DNA of 64,000 nt from Tsukamurella ocularis (GTDB lineage: Bacteria; Actinomycetota; Actinomycetes; Mycobacteriales; Mycobacteriaceae): assembly GCF_024807615.1 (NCBI RefSeq), contig NZ_JANUCJ010000003.1, positions 806,001 through 870,000 of the forward strand. Reading direction: 5' to 3'. The notes beneath the pieces were generated by a model. The model made no database searches. It was not told the DNA's origin and was given only the letters and a program-made list of their open reading frames with translations. Shown here one piece after another: positions 31,806 to 44,200 of this stretch (position 1 is the first letter of the stretch; the number at the start of each line of letters is the position of its first letter). The translations under genes were made by a program, and so were the position numbers.

Positions 31806-34800
31806 TCACACGCCGACCGGTCGCCCGGCGGGGAGGAAGCCGACGTCTGCGAGATGACCGAGGTAGAGGTCGAGTTCGGCGTCGCCGATGTGCGGCCACA
31901 CACCATCGGGCTCGGACTCGGACGCCGCGACCGGCCGCGGTGGTGCCACCGCGGGCCCCCTCCCGACCCGGGCCCGGTCCAGAAGCGCGCGTTGCAGGAC
32001 CACCGCCCGGCCCAGCTCGCCGCCACCGGCGCGGAACAGGTCGGTCTGTCGTCGCAGGTACTCCTCGGCCGAGGTCTCCTCCACCGTCAGGCCGCGACGC
32101 CGCAAGGCCATGGCGATGCGACCCCACGTCGGGCCGTCGTCGGACGCCACTGTGACGGTGCGGCCACCGTCGGCCGGCCCGCCCCGCCGAGCGGCGCCCA
32201 CGATGCGCCGCGCCGCGCAGTCGACCGGGCTCATCGCGACGCGCCGGTCCACCAACTCCGACGGCACGGCGCCCACCACCGCCATCGACCGGACGGTGTT
32301 CCAGAACCCGTCCTCCACGTTGGCGGCGCCGGTCACCAGGTCGCCGGTGAGCAGCCCCGGACGATGGATCGTGGCCGCGACACCGGCGTCCCGCGCCAGC
32401 TCGACGATCCGCTCCGCGACCCACTTCGACTGCACGTAGCCGGAATCGGCGAGCGCGGCGAAGTCGACCACCTCGTCGGCGGCGAGCACCGTCCCACGCT
32501 CCATGTCTTCGGCGACGCCGAGCGTGGACACGAAGTGCACGTCGACGCCCGCCCGCCGCGAGGCCAGCTCGAGGAGGGTCCGCGTGGCGTCGACGTTCGC
32601 GGCGCGCAGCTGCGCGTAGGGCTCGACGTGGTTGACCCTGGCGCCGCAGTGGACCACCGCGTCGACGGTGTCGCCCAGCGCGTCGAGGAGCTCGGAATCC
32701 AGCCCGATCGCGGGCGCGGAGAGATCGCCCGGCACCGCCACGATCCGGTCCGCGAGCTCCGGCAGCCACGAACCGTAGCGGCGCATCCCCTCGGCGATCC
32801 GGTGCGCACCCGCCGCCGCATCCGCGGCCCGGACGAGGCACCAGACCTCCGCGCCCGGGTCGGCGAGCAGCAGCTCGCGGAGCAGGAACCCGCCGAGCAG
32901 GCCGGTCGCACCCGTGAGCAGCACGCGGCGACCACCACCGGGCCGGGGAACGCGCGGCGCGAGCGGTCCTGGCGTGAACCGGATGTCCTCGACCGGCGCC
33001 CGCGACGGGGCCCGGTCACCGGGCGGTACCGCCAGCGCAGCCAGCACGGCCGACGGCGTGGGCCCCGCGTAGACGCCCGCCACCGGCAGATGCGTCCCGA
33101 ATGCCGTGTCCAGCCGGTCGACGAGCCGCATCAACGACAGCGAGTCACCACCGAGGTCGAAGAAGGAATCGTCGAGACCGACCTGATCGACCTGCAGGAC
33201 CTGCTCGAACAGCGTGACGATCCGTCGCTCCGCGTCCGACTCCGGGGCGCGGTAGTCGGCGCGGGACGCGAAGGCCGGCTCTGGCAACGCCGCGCGATCG
33301 ACCTTGCCGTTGACCGTGATCGCGAACTCGTCGACCACCACGATCGCGGCGGGCACGAGATGCGCGGGCAACCGATCGGCTACCGCCTCCCGCACCGCGC
33401 CGGGCTCCACCGGTCCCGTGACATAGCCGATCAGTCGCGTCCCCGCGGCGCCCGGTCGCGCCACCGCGACTCCCCTGCCAACGCCGGGCACAGCGGCCAG
33501 CGCCGCCTCCACCTCGCCGAGCTCTATCCGGAAGCCCCGGATCTTGACCTGGCCGTCGGCGCGGCCCACAAACTCGAGCTGCCCGTCGGCGCGCCAGCGC
33601 ACCAGGTCGCCGGTCCGGTACATGCGTGTGCCTGGAGCACCGTCGGGATCGGCGACGAACCGCGAGGCGGTCATCGCCGGCCGGCCGAGGTAGCCGCGGG
33701 CCAGCCCTGCACCGCAGGTGTAGAGCTCCCCGATCACCCCGGGTGGGACTGGACGAAGGGCGCCGTCGAGCACCCGGACACCGACCCCTGCCAGCGGGGT
33801 TCCGATCGGGACCGAACTTGCCGTTCCAGCCCCGTCCAGCGCCGCACTGGTCGCGAAAGTGGTGGTCTCCGTCGGCCCGTAGCCGTCGACGATGCGCAGC
33901 CCTGGAGCGGCTGCGGCAAGCTCGGCCACTGCCGTGCCCGGCACGACGTCACCGCCGGTCCAGACTTCGCGCAGGCCGGTGAACGCATGCGGGTCCTGGG
34001 CGACGATCTGGGCGAACAGACCCGCCGTGAGCCAGGCGGCCGTGACCTCGTGTGCACGCACCGTCGCGCGGAGCACACTGGCGTCAAGCCGGCCGCCGGG
34101 TGCGAGGACCGCGGTGCCGCCGCCCAGCAGCGGCACCCACAACTCGTAGGTGGATGCGTCGAAGACCATCGGCGAGTGCACCAGCACTCGTTCGTGTCCC
34201 GCGGCGAAGCGGGGATCGCGGACCAGGTCGGCGATGCCGGCGTGGGTGGTCGCCACGCCCTTCGGGACGCCCGTCGACCCCGAGGTGTAGACGACGTACG
34301 CGAGGTCCCCGGGGGCCGGATCCGCCCCCCGGCCCGGCGGGCCGACCGGCAGCACGGCGAGCCTGGCCGCTGCCCCGGCAGGTGTCACGACCGGCACGGC
34401 GCCGAACAGCGCCCGATGTTCGGCGACGGTCACCGCAACCACTGCGCCTGCATCGGCCAGCATGAATGCGATCCGCTCGGCGGGGTACGACGGATCGATC
34501 GCCAGGTAGGCCCCACCAGCCTTGAGGACGCCGAGGAGCACCGCGACCGTCTCCGCCGACCGCGGCAGAGCGACAGCCACGACGCTCTCGCGAGCGACCT
34601 CGCGCTCCGCCAGCAGCCGCGCCCAGCGGTCCGAGGCGGCATCGAGCTGCGCGTACGTGAGGGCGATGTCGCCGTCGCGCACGGCGACCGCGCTCGGAGT
34701 GTCCCGGACGCACCGCGCGAAGATCTCAGGCACGCTCGCCCGGGCGAGCATGGGGTCGGGCCGGCCGGACCACACCGCCAGCCGCGCCGCCTCGTCGCCG

Positions 34801-37800
34801 ACGAGGACGCTCAGCCTGGCGAGCGGTACGTCGGGGTCGGCGGCGACCGCCTCGACGACGGTGCGCCAGCGCTCCGCCAGGGCCGCCACGGTGACGCGAT
34901 CGAAGACGTCGGTGCGGAACTCGACGGAGCCGCGCATCCCTCCATCAGCGGTCTCGATCACGCTGAAGGTCAGGTCGGCGCGCGAGGACATGGTCGCGAC
35001 GGAGCGCACGACCGCGCCCGAGTCCGCCTCGATCGCCGCGAGCTCGGGAATGTTGTTCCAGCCCAGCATCACCTGGAACACCGGGTGCCGGTGCGCGCCA
35101 CCACGGGGCCGTAGCGCCACGATCTCGGCGAACGGCAGCTCCTGGTGCGCGAAGGCGTCCAGCGCGGTGTCACGCACGAGCGCGAGCTGCTCGGCAAAGG
35201 AGCGCGCCGGGTCGAGGCGAGTGCGGAGCGGCAGAAGGTTCGCGAACATCCCGACCACACCGTCGAGGCGCTCGTCGGGGCGTCCGGAGACCGCAGTGCC
35301 GATCACCACCTCGTCACCGGCACCGACCGCGGAAAGGACGACCGCCAGGGCCGTCTCGCAGACCATGAACAGGCTGGCGCCATGGTCGCGGGCGACCGCG
35401 CGGGCCGAGCGCACCAGCGCAGGGGGCCAGGCGAGGTCCACCGCGTCGCCGTCGGAACCGGCGACAGTGGGATAGGGGCGGTCGGTGGGAAGAGCCGTCT
35501 CGAGCGGCGCCCCGTCGAGCGCGTTCCGCCAGAACGCGCCCCGCCGGGACCGGAGGCTGTCCGGATCGTCGCGCTCACCGAGCATCGCGGCCTGCCACCC
35601 GGCGAAGTCCGTGTAGCGCAGCGCCGGCTCCGGCAACGCGGGCTCCTCACCGGCGAGGCGGGCGGCGTACGCGGTGGCAAGATCCCGGACCAGGGTCGCC
35701 ACCGACGCACCGTCGCCCGCCGCATGATGCAGCACGAGCACCAGGCGGCTGCCCGGCGCTCCGTCGGGGACGAGGAGCGCGACCTTGAGCGGCGCCTCGC
35801 TCGATAGGTCGAAGGCGTGCCGGACGACCGCCGTGGTGGCCTCGTCCAGCTCGCCCGCGACGACGGTGCGGGACTCCACGAGGTGCGCACCCGCCCGCAG
35901 TAGTGCGGGCACCACGGCGAGATCCTGCAGCACCGTCTCGCCCTCGGCCCGCAGGACTGTGCGGAGGACCGGGTGCCGGTCCAGCACGTCCTCGACGGCG
36001 CGCTCGAGCACCTCCTTCTCAAGCACTTCGGGGAAGTCGAGCACCGTCGGGATGTTGTAGGTCGGTGACGCACCGTTGAACCGGTACTCCAGGAACAGCC
36101 CCGTCTGCGCAGCCGAGGCCGGGGCTAGCGCGACCTCGCCCAGCGGCGCGATCGGCAGCGCATCGAGGCCGACGCCGCTCAGCCGCGCGGCGAGGCCGGC
36201 CGGGGTGGGCGCCTCGAAGACATCGCGAACCGACACCGTCCGCCCCAGGGCCCGGCCCACCATCCCGACCAGCCGGGTGGCCTGTAGCGAATCCCCGCCG
36301 AGATCGAAGAAGCCGTCGTCCACCCCGATCCGCTCGGCGCCCAGCAGCTCTTCGAACAGCCCGGCGAGGAGACGCTCTGCGACGGTGGCCGGTGCTCGGT
36401 ACGCCGCGCGGGACGTGAACCGGGGTTCCGGCAGTGCCCGGCGATCGACCTTGCCGTTGGCGGTGATCGGGAACTCGTCGATGACGACGACCGCCGTCGG
36501 CACCATGTGCGGCGGTAGCCGGTCGGAGACGGCCGCCAACACCTGGTCGGACCGGACCGCGTCGGAAACATAGCCGATCAGGTGTCGACCTGCGCCCGTG
36601 TCGCGCACCACGGCGACCGCGCGGACGACGCCGGGGACCTCGCCGAGTGCGGACTCCACCTCGCCCGGCTCGATCCGCACGCCGCGCACCTTCACCTGGT
36701 CATCGGCACGGCCGACGAACTCGATCCGCCCGTCTGCGAGCCAGCGGACCAGGTCTCCCGTGCGGTACATGCGTGCGCCCGGGGCACCGAACGGGTCGGC
36801 GACGAACCGCGACGCCGTCATCCCGGCGCGGCCCACGTAGCCGCGCGCGAGACCGGCACCCGCGACGTACAGCTCACCCACGACGCCGGGCGCGACCGGC
36901 CGCAGGCCGGAATCGAGCACCGACATCCGGACCCCGGGCAGGGGCCGCCCGGCGGGGACCGCGCCGTTGACGAGCGGCTCGGTCAGGCCGACGGTCGCCG
37001 CCACCGTCACCTCACTCGGCCCGTACGTGTTCACCATCGTCCGGCCCGGCGCCCACTGAAGAACCAGCTCCGGCCAGCACGGCTCCGCGGCGACGGCGAG
37101 AGCCCGCAGGCACGCCATCCGGCCGGGCGGCACCGTCGCCAGCACCGACGGGGTCAGCGCCGCGTGGCTGACTCGGTGCGCCTCCACGAAGTCACCCAGA
37201 TCGTCGCCGACGCGCACCGCGTCGGTCAGCACGAGTGTGCTGGCCGAGCCGAGCGCGCAGAGAAACTCCCAGAAGGCCCCGTCGAAGCTCACGGACGCGT
37301 TGCCGAGCAACCGGGCTCCGACGCCGAAATCCATGGCATCCACGAAGGCGTCGAGCAGGTTCCGCGCGCCGCGATGGGTGACGCTCACGCCCTTCGGAGT
37401 GCCGGTGGATCCCGACGTGTAGATGAGGTAGGCGAGGTTGTCCGGCGCGGCGGCGGGCCCCGGGAGCGGCCCATCCGGCAGCCTGGCGCTCCGCTCGAGA
37501 ATCACTGGATCGTCGGCGACGAGCACCGCGGGCGCGCGCATCCGATCCCGCAACGCGGCGACGGTGACCGCCACTGCCGCGCCCGCGTCGGCCAGCATGA
37601 ACCCGATCCGCTCGTCGGGGTACGACGCGTCGACGGCCAGGTACGCCCCGCCGGCCTTGATCACCCCGAGCAGCACCGCGATCGCGTCGGCGGTGCGGGG
37701 GAGCATCACTGCAACCACGGATTCCGGACCGACGCCCTCCTCCACGAGCAGCCGCGCCCACCGGTTCGCCGCGCGGTCGAGCTCGGCGTAGGTCACCGAT

Positions 37801-39236
37801 CGCACCCCGTCGGTGACGGCCTGCGCGAGCGGCGCCGCGATCACGCTCCGCGCGAACAGCTCACCGATCGTCGCCGCGGGAAGCGCCTCCTCCGCCGAGC
37901 CCTCCCACGCCCGCAGCACGACGTCCTCGCCGCCCAGCAGGGCGTCGACGTCCGCGAGCGAGCCGTCCGGGCCGACACCGACCAGCGACGAGAACAGCCG
38001 CATCCACCGGTCCCCCAGCGCGACGACGGACGCCCCGTCGAAGGTGGCGGGGTTGCCTCGGACGTGCCCCATGAGCCGCCCGCCCGACTTGTACGCGGTG
38101 AACACCAGGTGCCGGACCGGACCGGTGTTGACGGGCAGCATTGTGGCGGAGGCGCCCGGAAAGCCTTCGGACAGGAAGTGCAGGTAGTTCACCACCACGC
38201 CCCCGCTGGCCTCCGCGAAGAGCCCCATCGGCTGGCTGCGCTGATGCAGGAAGCAGTCCTGGATCTCGGCGTCCGTGGCGACGAGGCAGTCGCGGACGCT
38301 CCGGTGCGGCGCGACGTCGACGACCAGCGGGACAGTGGTGGACGCCATGCCGTCGGTGTCGGCGTCCGGGCCACCGAGACGGCCGGGAACCGCGAGCTCG
38401 ACACACACCCGGGTCTCGCCGGTGAGCCGCGCGACGAGCAACGCCGTGAGCACCACGACCGCGGTCGACTTGCGTACCCCCGACGCCCGGGCCAGAGCGC
38501 CGAGCCGCCGTTCGAGATCCGCGGGCACGCACAACTCGGGCGAGCCGATCTGGCCTGGCAGTTCGACGGCGCGCGCGGCCGCGCCCTCATCTCCGGCGCC
38601 GATCGCGGGAACCACGGGGAGCCCGGGGAAGCCTGCGAGGCGTCCGTGCCAGAACTCGTCGTCACGCGCGAACTCGTCGGAGGCGAGGTACCGCGCCTCC
38701 GCGTCGAGGAGCGCGGTGATCGGATGCAGCAGGTCCGACGGTGCCGGGCGCCCCGCGAGAAGCTCGGTATAGGCGCGAGCAACGGCCGTGCCGACGCGGG
38801 CGGCGGTGTACCCGTCGGCAATGGAGTGGTCGCACTCGAGCAGCAGGTGCAGGCGTCGTCGGCCGGTACGGACCGTGGCGATCCGGAACAGCGGCCAATC
38901 GAAGGGCTGCCGCAGGCGCTGCGCGGCGACCTCCAGGGCCGCGGCCTCGGGTTCGGTGCGATCGCTCACGTCGAAGACGTCGATCCGCGGTACGCCCGGC
39001 GCGCACGGCGCCTGCGTCATGGAGGCCTCGTCGATGCGCACGAACATGGGCTCGGCGGTCAGCGCGACCGCCGTCAGAGCGCGGTGGAGCACCGCCTCAT
39101 CGATGTCGCCGTCGAGGCGGACCAGCTGGCTGATCGTCCACTGCCCGCCGTGGCCCAGGACGACGCGGGACATCACGACGCCGCGCTGTGCGCGCGTCAA
39201 CTGGTACACGTCGGTTTCGGCCTCGTTGACAGTCAT
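31806..39236 (-). CDS. NRPS, C*-A-T-C-A-T-R, dipeptide aldehyde-forming type
   Basis: A 2476-residue synthetase. Domains (approximate residues): N-terminal condensation-like C* (1-440; CDHSIADG with catalytic His), A1 (455-930; [37 protein letters not shown]), T1 (945-1010; FFDLGGDSL), C2 (1040-1480; HHAAGDG), A2 (1500-1980; [28 protein letters not shown]), T2 (1995-2065), and a reductase R (2100-2440; TGATGLLGG, catalytic YVQSK). R domains release the chain as an aldehyde or alcohol. Pocket residues read by hand are DGWAAATVAK for A1 (unassigned) and DAYWWGGTFK for A2 (valine-like). The ATG at 39236 follows AGGAGG by 7 bases. A-T-C-A-T-R is the aureusimine/pyrazinone synthetase core, here with an added C*. 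No MbtH-like, PPTase or thioesterase gene is nearby. Confidence 0.92.
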   Translation of the reverse strand: MTVNEAETDVYQLTRAQRGVVMSRVVLGHGGQWTISQLVRLDGDIDEAVLHRALTAVALTAEPMFVRIDEASMTQAPCAPGVPRIDVFDVSDRTEPEAAALEVAAQRLRQPFDWPLFRIATVRTGRRRLHLLLECDHSIADGYTAARVGTAVARAYTELLAGRPAPSDLLHPITALLDAEARYLASDEFARDDEFWHGRLAGFPGLPVVPAIGAGDEGAAARAVELPGQIGSPELCVPADLERRLGALARASGVRKSTAVVVLTALLVARLTGETRVCVELAVPGRLGGPDADTDGMASTTVPLVVDVAPHRSVRDCLVATDAEIQDCFLHQRSQPMGLFAEASGGVVVNYLHFLSEGFPGASATMLPVNTGPVRHLVFTAYKSGGRLMGHVRGNPATFDGASVVALGDRWMRLFSSLVGVGPDGSLADVDALLGGEDVVLRAWEGSAEEALPAATIGELFARSVIAAPLAQAVTDGVRSVTYAELDRAANRWARLLVEEGVGPESVVAVMLPRTADAIAVLLGVIKAGGAYLAVDASYPDERIGFMLADAGAAVAVTVAALRDRMRAPAVLVADDPVILERSARLPDGPLPGPAAAPDNLAYLIYTSGSTGTPKGVSVTHRGARNLLDAFVDAMDFGVGARLLGNASVSFDGAFWEFLCALGSASTLVLTDAVRVGDDLGDFVEAHRVSHAALTPSVLATVPPGRMACLRALAVAAEPCWPELVLQWAPGRTMVNTYGPSEVTVAATVGLTEPLVNGAVPAGRPLPGVRMSVLDSGLRPVAPGVVGELYVAGAGLARGYVGRAGMTASRFVADPFGAPGARMYRTGDLVRWLADGRIEFVGRADDQVKVRGVRIEPGEVESALGEVPGVVRAVAVVRDTGAGRHLIGYVSDAVRSDQVLAAVSDRLPPHMVPTAVVVIDEFPITANGKVDRRALPEPRFTSRAAYRAPATVAERLLAGLFEELLGAERIGVDDGFFDLGGDSLQATRLVGMVGRALGRTVSVRDVFEAPTPAGLAARLSGVGLDALPIAPLGEVALAPASAAQTGLFLEYRFNGASPTYNIPTVLDFPEVLEKEVLERAVEDVLDRHPVLRTVLRAEGETVLQDLAVVPALLRAGAHLVESRTVVAGELDEATTAVVRHAFDLSSEAPLKVALLVPDGAPGSRLVLVLHHAAGDGASVATLVRDLATAYAARLAGEEPALPEPALRYTDFAGWQAAMLGERDDPDSLRSRRGAFWRNALDGAPLETALPTDRPYPTVAGSDGDAVDLAWPPALVRSARAVARDHGASLFMVCETALAVVLSAVGAGDEVVIGTAVSGRPDERLDGVVGMFANLLPLRTRLDPARSFAEQLALVRDTALDAFAHQELPFAEIVALRPRGGAHRHPVFQVMLGWNNIPELAAIEADSGAVVRSVATMSSRADLTFSVIETADGGMRGSVEFRTDVFDRVTVAALAERWRTVVEAVAADPDVPLARLSVLVGDEAARLAVWSGRPDPMLARASVPEIFARCVRDTPSAVAVRDGDIALTYAQLDAASDRWARLLAEREVARESVVAVALPRSAETVAVLLGVLKAGGAYLAIDPSYPAERIAFMLADAGAVVAVTVAEHRALFGAVPVVTPAGAAARLAVLPVGPPGRGADPAPGDLAYVVYTSGSTGVPKGVATTHAGIADLVRDPRFAAGHERVLVHSPMVFDASTYELWVPLLGGGTAVLAPGGRLDASVLRATVRAHEVTAAWLTAGLFAQIVAQDPHAFTGLREVWTGGDVVPGTAVAELAAAAPGLRIVDGYGPTETTTFATSAALDGAGTASSVPIGTPLAGVGVRVLDGALRPVPPGVIGELYTCGAGLARGYLGRPAMTASRFVADPDGAPGTRMYRTGDLVRWRADGQLEFVGRADGQVKIRGFRIELGEVEAALAAVPGVGRGVAVARPGAAGTRLIGYVTGPVEPGAVREAVADRLPAHLVPAAIVVVDEFAITVNGKVDRAALPEPAFASRADYRAPESDAERRIVTLFEQVLQVDQVGLDDSFFDLGGDSLSLMRLVDRLDTAFGTHLPVAGVYAGPTPSAVLAALAVPPGDRAPSRAPVEDIRFTPGPLAPRVPRPGGGRRVLLTGATGLLGGFLLRELLLADPGAEVWCLVRAADAAAGAHRIAEGMRRYGSWLPELADRIVAVPGDLSAPAIGLDSELLDALGDTVDAVVHCGARVNHVEPYAQLRAANVDATRTLLELASRRAGVDVHFVSTLGVAEDMERGTVLAADEVVDFAALADSGYVQSKWVAERIVELARDAGVAATIHRPGLLTGDLVTGAANVEDGFWNTVRSMAVVGAVPSELVDRRVAMSPVDCAARRIVGAARRGGPADGGRTVTVASDDGPTWGRIAMALRRRGLTVEETSAEEYLRRQTDLFRAGGGELGRAVVLQRALLDRARVGRGPAVAPPRPVAASESEPDGVWPHIGDAELDLYLGHLADVGFLPAGRPVGV

Positions 39237-39255
39237 CCACACGCCTCCTCGCGAT

Positions 39256-39269
39256 GTTGCGATTGCAAC
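39256..39269. promoter_or_regulatory. Palindrome shared by both NRPS genes, copy 1
   Basis: GTTGC-GATT-GCAAC, core TTGCGATTGCAA at 39257-39268, lies 20 bases before the start codon of the shorter NRPS. On the coding strand it directly follows TATAGT, a good -10 box. An almost identical palindrome sits at the same place before the longer NRPS gene. A protein bound here would block transcription of both genes. Confidence 0.7.
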
Positions 39270-39310
39270 TATACCGAGGGGGAGTGACGGCGCACACAGT
39301 GACCGGACAA

Positions 39311-39346
39311 CACTGCGCCCCCGCTGGGAACAGCGGGGGCGCAGTG
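39311..39346. terminator. Strong 16-bp perfect hairpin with GGAA tetraloop
   Basis: CACTGCGCCCCCGCTG (39311-39326) pairs without mismatch with CAGCGGGGGCGCAGTG (39331-39346) around a GGAA tetraloop. It lies 13 bases after the pckA stop codon (39359, minus strand) and before the shorter NRPS promoter. It is a convincing intrinsic-type terminator for pckA and insulates the two transcripts. Confidence 0.88.
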
Positions 39347-39358
39347 CGTGTCAGGGGG

Positions 39359-41203
39359 CTAGCCCAGGCGCTGCTTGAGCGCGTCCAGCTCGTCCTTGAG
39401 GCCGGTGGGCAGCTTGTCGCCGACGAATTCAAACCACTCGTCGATCGACGGCAGCTCGCCGCGCCACTCGTCGACGTTCACGGCCAGCGCCTCGGCGACG
39501 TCCGCGACCGGGGTGTCCAGACCGGTGAGGTCCAGCTCCTCCGGGGTGGCGACGATGCCGACCGGCGTCTCCTGACCGGTGACGTTGCCCTCGATGCGGT
39601 CGACGATCCACTTGAGCACGCGGCTGTTCTCGCCGAATCCGGGCCACAGGAAGCGCTTGTCCTCGCCGCGGCGGAACCAGTTCACGTAGAACACGGCCGG
39701 CAGCTTGGACTCGTCGGCCTGCTTGCCGATGTTCAGCCAGTGGTCGAAGTAGTCGCCCACGTTGTAGCCCAGGAAGGGCAGCATCGCCATCGGGTCGCGG
39801 CGGACGGTGCCCACCTTGCCCTCGGCGGCGGCGGTCTGCTCCGAGCCGACCGTCGCGCCCATGAAGACGCCGTGCTTCCAGTCGCGCGCCTGCGTGACCA
39901 GCGGCACCGTCGTCTTGCGGCGGCCGCCGAAGAGGATGGCCGAGATCGGCACACCCTGCGGGTCGTCCCACTCGGGGGCGATCGACGGGCACTGCGACAT
40001 CGGCGTGGTGTACCGCGAGTTCGGGTGCGCGGCGACCGTGACGACGCCGTCCTCGTTCTCGGCCGAGGAGCTCTCCCAGTCGTCGCCGCGCCAGTCGGTG
40101 AGGTGCTGCGGCGCGGCCGACATGCCCTCCCACCAGACGTCGCCGTCGTCGGTCTTGGCGACGTTGGTGAAGATGGTGTTGCCGGCGTCGATGGTCTTCA
40201 TCGCGTTCGGGTTGGAGTCCATCGACGTGCCGGGGGCGACGCCGAAGAAGCCGAACTCGGGGTTCACCGCGTACAAGCGGCCGTCCTTGCCGAAGCGCAT
40301 CCAGGCGATGTCGTCGCCGACGGTCTCGGCGCGCCAGCCCGGCAGGGTCGGCTGGATCATCGCGAGATTGGTCTTACCGCAGGCCGACGGGAACGCAGCA
40401 GCGATGTAGTAGACCTTCTGCTCCGGCGAGATCAGCTTGAGGATCAGCATGTGCTCGGCGAGCCAGCCCTCGTCGTGCGCCATGGCCGAGGCGATGCGCA
40501 GCGCGTAGCACTTCTTGCCGAGCAGGGCGTTGCCGCCGTAGCCCGAGCCGTACGACCAGATCTCGCGGGTCTCCGGGAAGTGAGTGATGTACTTGGTCTC
40601 GCTGCACGGCCACGCCACGTCGGCCTCGCCCGGCGCGAGCGGCTTGCCCACGGAGTGGATGGCCTTGACGAAGAAGCCCTCATCGCCCAGCTTCTCCAGT
40701 ACCGCGGTGCCCATGCGGGTCATGATCTTCATCGAGACCACGACGTAGGGGCTGTCGGTCAGTTCGACGCCCAACTTGGGGTCGTCGGCACCCAGCGGGC
40801 CCATGCAGAAGGGCACCACGTACATGGTGCGGCCTTGCATCGAGCCGCGGTAGAGGTCGGTCATCGTCGCGCGCATCTCGGCGGGACGGACCCAGTTGTT
40901 CGTCGGACCCGCGCCCTCCTTGGTCTCCGAACAGATGTAGGTGCGCGACTCCACGCGCGCCACGTCCGCCGGGTCCGAGAGGGCCAGGAAGGAGTTGGGC
41001 TTCTTCGCGTCGTTGAGCTTGGTGAAGGTGCCCGCGGCGACCATCTCGGAAGTCAGGCGATCCCATTCGGCGTCCGAGCCATCGGCCCACACCACGCGGT
41101 CGGGCTGCGTGAGCTCGGCGACCTCGCGCACCCACTCGACGAGCTGGGCGTGCTTCGTGGGGACCGAATCCCCCTCGAGGCCGGGAATGGTGGCTGACGT
41201 CAT
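39359..41203 (-). CDS. pckA: GTP-dependent phosphoenolpyruvate carboxykinase
   Basis: A 614-residue cytosolic enzyme converting oxaloacetate and GTP to phosphoenolpyruvate, GDP and CO2, the entry step of gluconeogenesis. The sequence follows mycobacterial PckA almost throughout: MTSATIPGL at the start, active-site FPSACGKTN (kinase-1a P-loop with the GTP-class Cys), [50 protein letters not shown], and [20 protein letters not shown] for nucleotide binding. The ATG at 41203 is preferred over 41212 because it matches the family N-terminus and has GGAG 9 bases upstream. It is a housekeeping gene at its syntenic position (next to trmB-mmpL3 in M. tuberculosis) but is now flanked on both sides by NRPS genes on the same strand. 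Confidence 0.97.
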   Translation of the reverse strand: MTSATIPGLEGDSVPTKHAQLVEWVREVAELTQPDRVVWADGSDAEWDRLTSEMVAAGTFTKLNDAKKPNSFLALSDPADVARVESRTYICSETKEGAGPTNNWVRPAEMRATMTDLYRGSMQGRTMYVVPFCMGPLGADDPKLGVELTDSPYVVVSMKIMTRMGTAVLEKLGDEGFFVKAIHSVGKPLAPGEADVAWPCSETKYITHFPETREIWSYGSGYGGNALLGKKCYALRIASAMAHDEGWLAEHMLILKLISPEQKVYYIAAAFPSACGKTNLAMIQPTLPGWRAETVGDDIAWMRFGKDGRLYAVNPEFGFFGVAPGTSMDSNPNAMKTIDAGNTIFTNVAKTDDGDVWWEGMSAAPQHLTDWRGDDWESSSAENEDGVVTVAAHPNSRYTTPMSQCPSIAPEWDDPQGVPISAILFGGRRKTTVPLVTQARDWKHGVFMGATVGSEQTAAAEGKVGTVRRDPMAMLPFLGYNVGDYFDHWLNIGKQADESKLPAVFYVNWFRRGEDKRFLWPGFGENSRVLKWIVDRIEGNVTGQETPVGIVATPEELDLTGLDTPVADVAEALAVNVDEWRGELPSIDEWFEFVGDKLPTGLKDELDALKQRLG

Positions 41204-41296
41204 AGGTGTCATCTCCAAAGTCGCATACGAACCTTTGAACCAGTGTCACACATCGGGCAAGGTCGCAGAACCGAGGGTGACGTGCAACATCTCACA

Positions 41297-44200
41297 TCAC
41301 ACATCGGCCCTATTTCCCGCACCCGGGAGGAAGCCGATGCGCACCAAGTAGTCGACGTAGATGTCGAGCCCGGCGTCCCCGACCGGGGCCCGGTCACCGT
41401 CGCGTCCGATGCGCCCGTCGGCGGCGCTCGTCGGGGTCCAGCCCCCGCCCTCGCCGACGGTCTCGCGCTCCAGACCCGCGCGGATGAGCAGGATGGCACG
41501 CGCGAGCGCCTCCGCCACCTCGGGCCGGTCCCGGAATGCGGCGGTCTGGCGCTCCAGGAAGACGTGACCGGGCACCGCCTCAACGGGATAGCCGCCGCGG
41601 CGCAGCGCCTCGACGATCTCAGCCCAGCTCACCCGGGAGCCGCTGCCCACCTCGAGCGTCCGCAGCTGATCGCCACCGCCGCGCAGGACCTCCACCATCG
41701 CCTCGGCCGCCCGGTCGACGGGGGTCATCTCGATCGTCTGTTCCAGTAGCTCCGACGGCGCCGCCCCCACCGTCGCGATCGACCGAACGAGATTCCAGAA
41801 GGCGTCGTCGGTGTTGGTGGCGCCCGAGTCCAGGGACCCGGTCAGCAGGCCGGGCCGTAGGATCGTCGACCGCACGCCGCTCGCCGCCGCGAGCTCCACG
41901 ACCCGCTCGGCCACCCACTTGGAGTGCGTGTACCCGGCGTCGGGGATCTCGTCGAAGGCGCCCGCCGCCGAGATGGTGGAGACGAACTGGAAGGCCGTCC
42001 CGGGCCGACGGGAGGCCAGCTCCAGCAGGAACCGCGTCGAATCCACGTTGGCCGCCCGCAGCCGCGGGTACGGCTCGACGTGGTTGACCCGCGCGCCGCA
42101 GTGGATGATCGCGTCGACCTGCTCGATCACGCGGTCCCAGACCGCGGCGTCGATGCCCAGGGCGGGCAGCGCGAGGTCGCCCGGCAGCGCGCTGATCCGG
42201 CCCTCGTAGCCGTCCGACCAGGCGCCGTAGCCCCGCATCGTCGTGCGGATCCGCTCGAGCCCCGACGCCTCATCGCGAGCGCGGACCAGGGCCTGCACGC
42301 GGGCCGACGGATCGGCCTCGAGCACGGCGCGGATCAGGTGCCCGCCCAGCAGGCCGGTCGCGCCGGTGACGAGCACCTCGTGGCCGGTCGGCGTCACGTC
42401 CGGCGTGGACGGCGCGAACCGCACGTCGTCGACGGGGACCTCCACCGCCCGGGGCCGGCCGACCTCGGACAGCGACGCCAGCACCGACGCCGGGCTGGCG
42501 CTCTCGAACAGCCCCACGATCGGCACCCGGACCCCGAAGTCGACATCCACCCGGTCCACCAGCCGCATCAGCGACAGCGAATCGCCGCCGAGTTCGAAGA
42601 AGGAGTCGTCGAGGCCCACGTCCTCGGCCCCGAGGACCGACTCGAACAGCGCGACCATGGCCCGCTCCTCGTCGGTCTCCGGCGCCCGGTACCCGGCGGC
42701 CGCGGCGAACACCGGCTCCGGGAGCGCCGCCTGGTCGAGCTTGCCGCTCGGGGTGAGCGGCAGCGCGTCGAGCACCGCGACGAACGGGACCATCGCCGCG
42801 GGCAGCCGCCGAGCGACGCCCGCGGTCACCTCGTCGGGCGCGAGGCCGGGCGCGACGACGTAGCCGACGAGCCGGCCGCCGCGGGCGCCGTCGCGCACGA
42901 GGGCGACCGCGGCGCTCACGCCGGGGACCGCGGCCAGCGCCGCCTCGACCTCGCCCAGCTCGATCCGCACGCCGCGGAGCTTCACCTGGTCGTCGGCGCG
43001 GCCCACGTACTCCAGGGCGCCGTCGGGCAGCCACCGCACCAGATCGCCCGTCCGGTACATGCGCGCCCCGGCCCCGCCGTACGGGTCCGCGACGAACCGC
43101 GACGCCGTGAGGCCCGGGCGGCCCACGTAGCCGCGGGCCACCGCGGCGCCGGAGACGTACAGCTCGCCCACGACGCCCGGCCCGACGCGCCGGAGGGCAC
43201 CGTCGAGCACCCGGACCGCCATGCCGCGCACGGGGCGTCCGATGGGCACCGGGCTGCACTCGCCGGGGCGGATCCGCGCGAAGGAGACGGCGATCGTCGC
43301 CTCGGTGGGGCCGTACGCGTTGACCAGCCGGCGGCCGGGGCCCCAGCGGTCGACGAGCGCGCGCGGCACCGCCTCGGCGGCCACCACCAGCGACGTCAGG
43401 CCGCGCATCCGCCCGGCGGGCACCGACGCGAGCACGGACGGGGTGAGCACCGCGTTGGTGACCCGGTGCTTCTCGACGAAGTCGGCGAGCTCGCGGCCCG
43501 CGCGCACCTTCGCCGAGACGACGAGCGTGCCGCCCGTACCGAGGGCGCACAGCAGCTCCCACACCGCGGCGTCGAAGCCGACGGAGGCGTTGTGCAGCAT
43601 CCGCGTCCCCGGGCCCAGGTTCAACTCGTCGAAGGTCCGCACCAGATCGGCGAGGCCGGCGTGGGTGACCGCGACGCCCTTGGGCGTGCCCGTCGAGCCC
43701 GAGGTGAAGATGACGTAGGCGGTGTCCTGGGGCGTGAGGGCCGCGCGGCGGTCGGCGTCGGTGACGGGTTCGTCCCCTGCGTCGCCCGGGCCGGCGTCGA
43801 GCAGCGCACCGTCGACCTCGAGGACGGGACGCGCGTCGGCGAACATGGCCTCGATGCGCTCGCGCGGCGTCGCGGAATCGATCGGCAGGAACGCGCCGCC
43901 CGCCTTCGCGATGCCGAGCACCACGGCGACGAAGCCGATCGAGCGCGGCGCGGTCACCGCGACCACGTCGCCCGGGCCCACGCCCTCGGCGAGGAAGCGC
44001 CGCGCCCACCGGTTCGACAGCGCGTCGAGCTCGGCGTAGCTGAGCGGGGCGCCGTCGCCGGCGACGGCGCGGGAACGGGGGCGGGCCGCGGCGCGGCGGG
44101 CGACGAGCTCCGGGAGCGTGCGGGCGGGGACACCGCCGATGGCGCCGCCCCAGCGGCGCACGAGCAGCCGCTCGGTCTCGCCGGTGCCGTCGACGTCGGC

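Noticed and set aside
41244-41310. Direct repeats CACACATCGG near the pckA start as operators
   Set aside because: Only two copies, one overlapping the NRPS stop codon, and no palindromic character; too weak to support.
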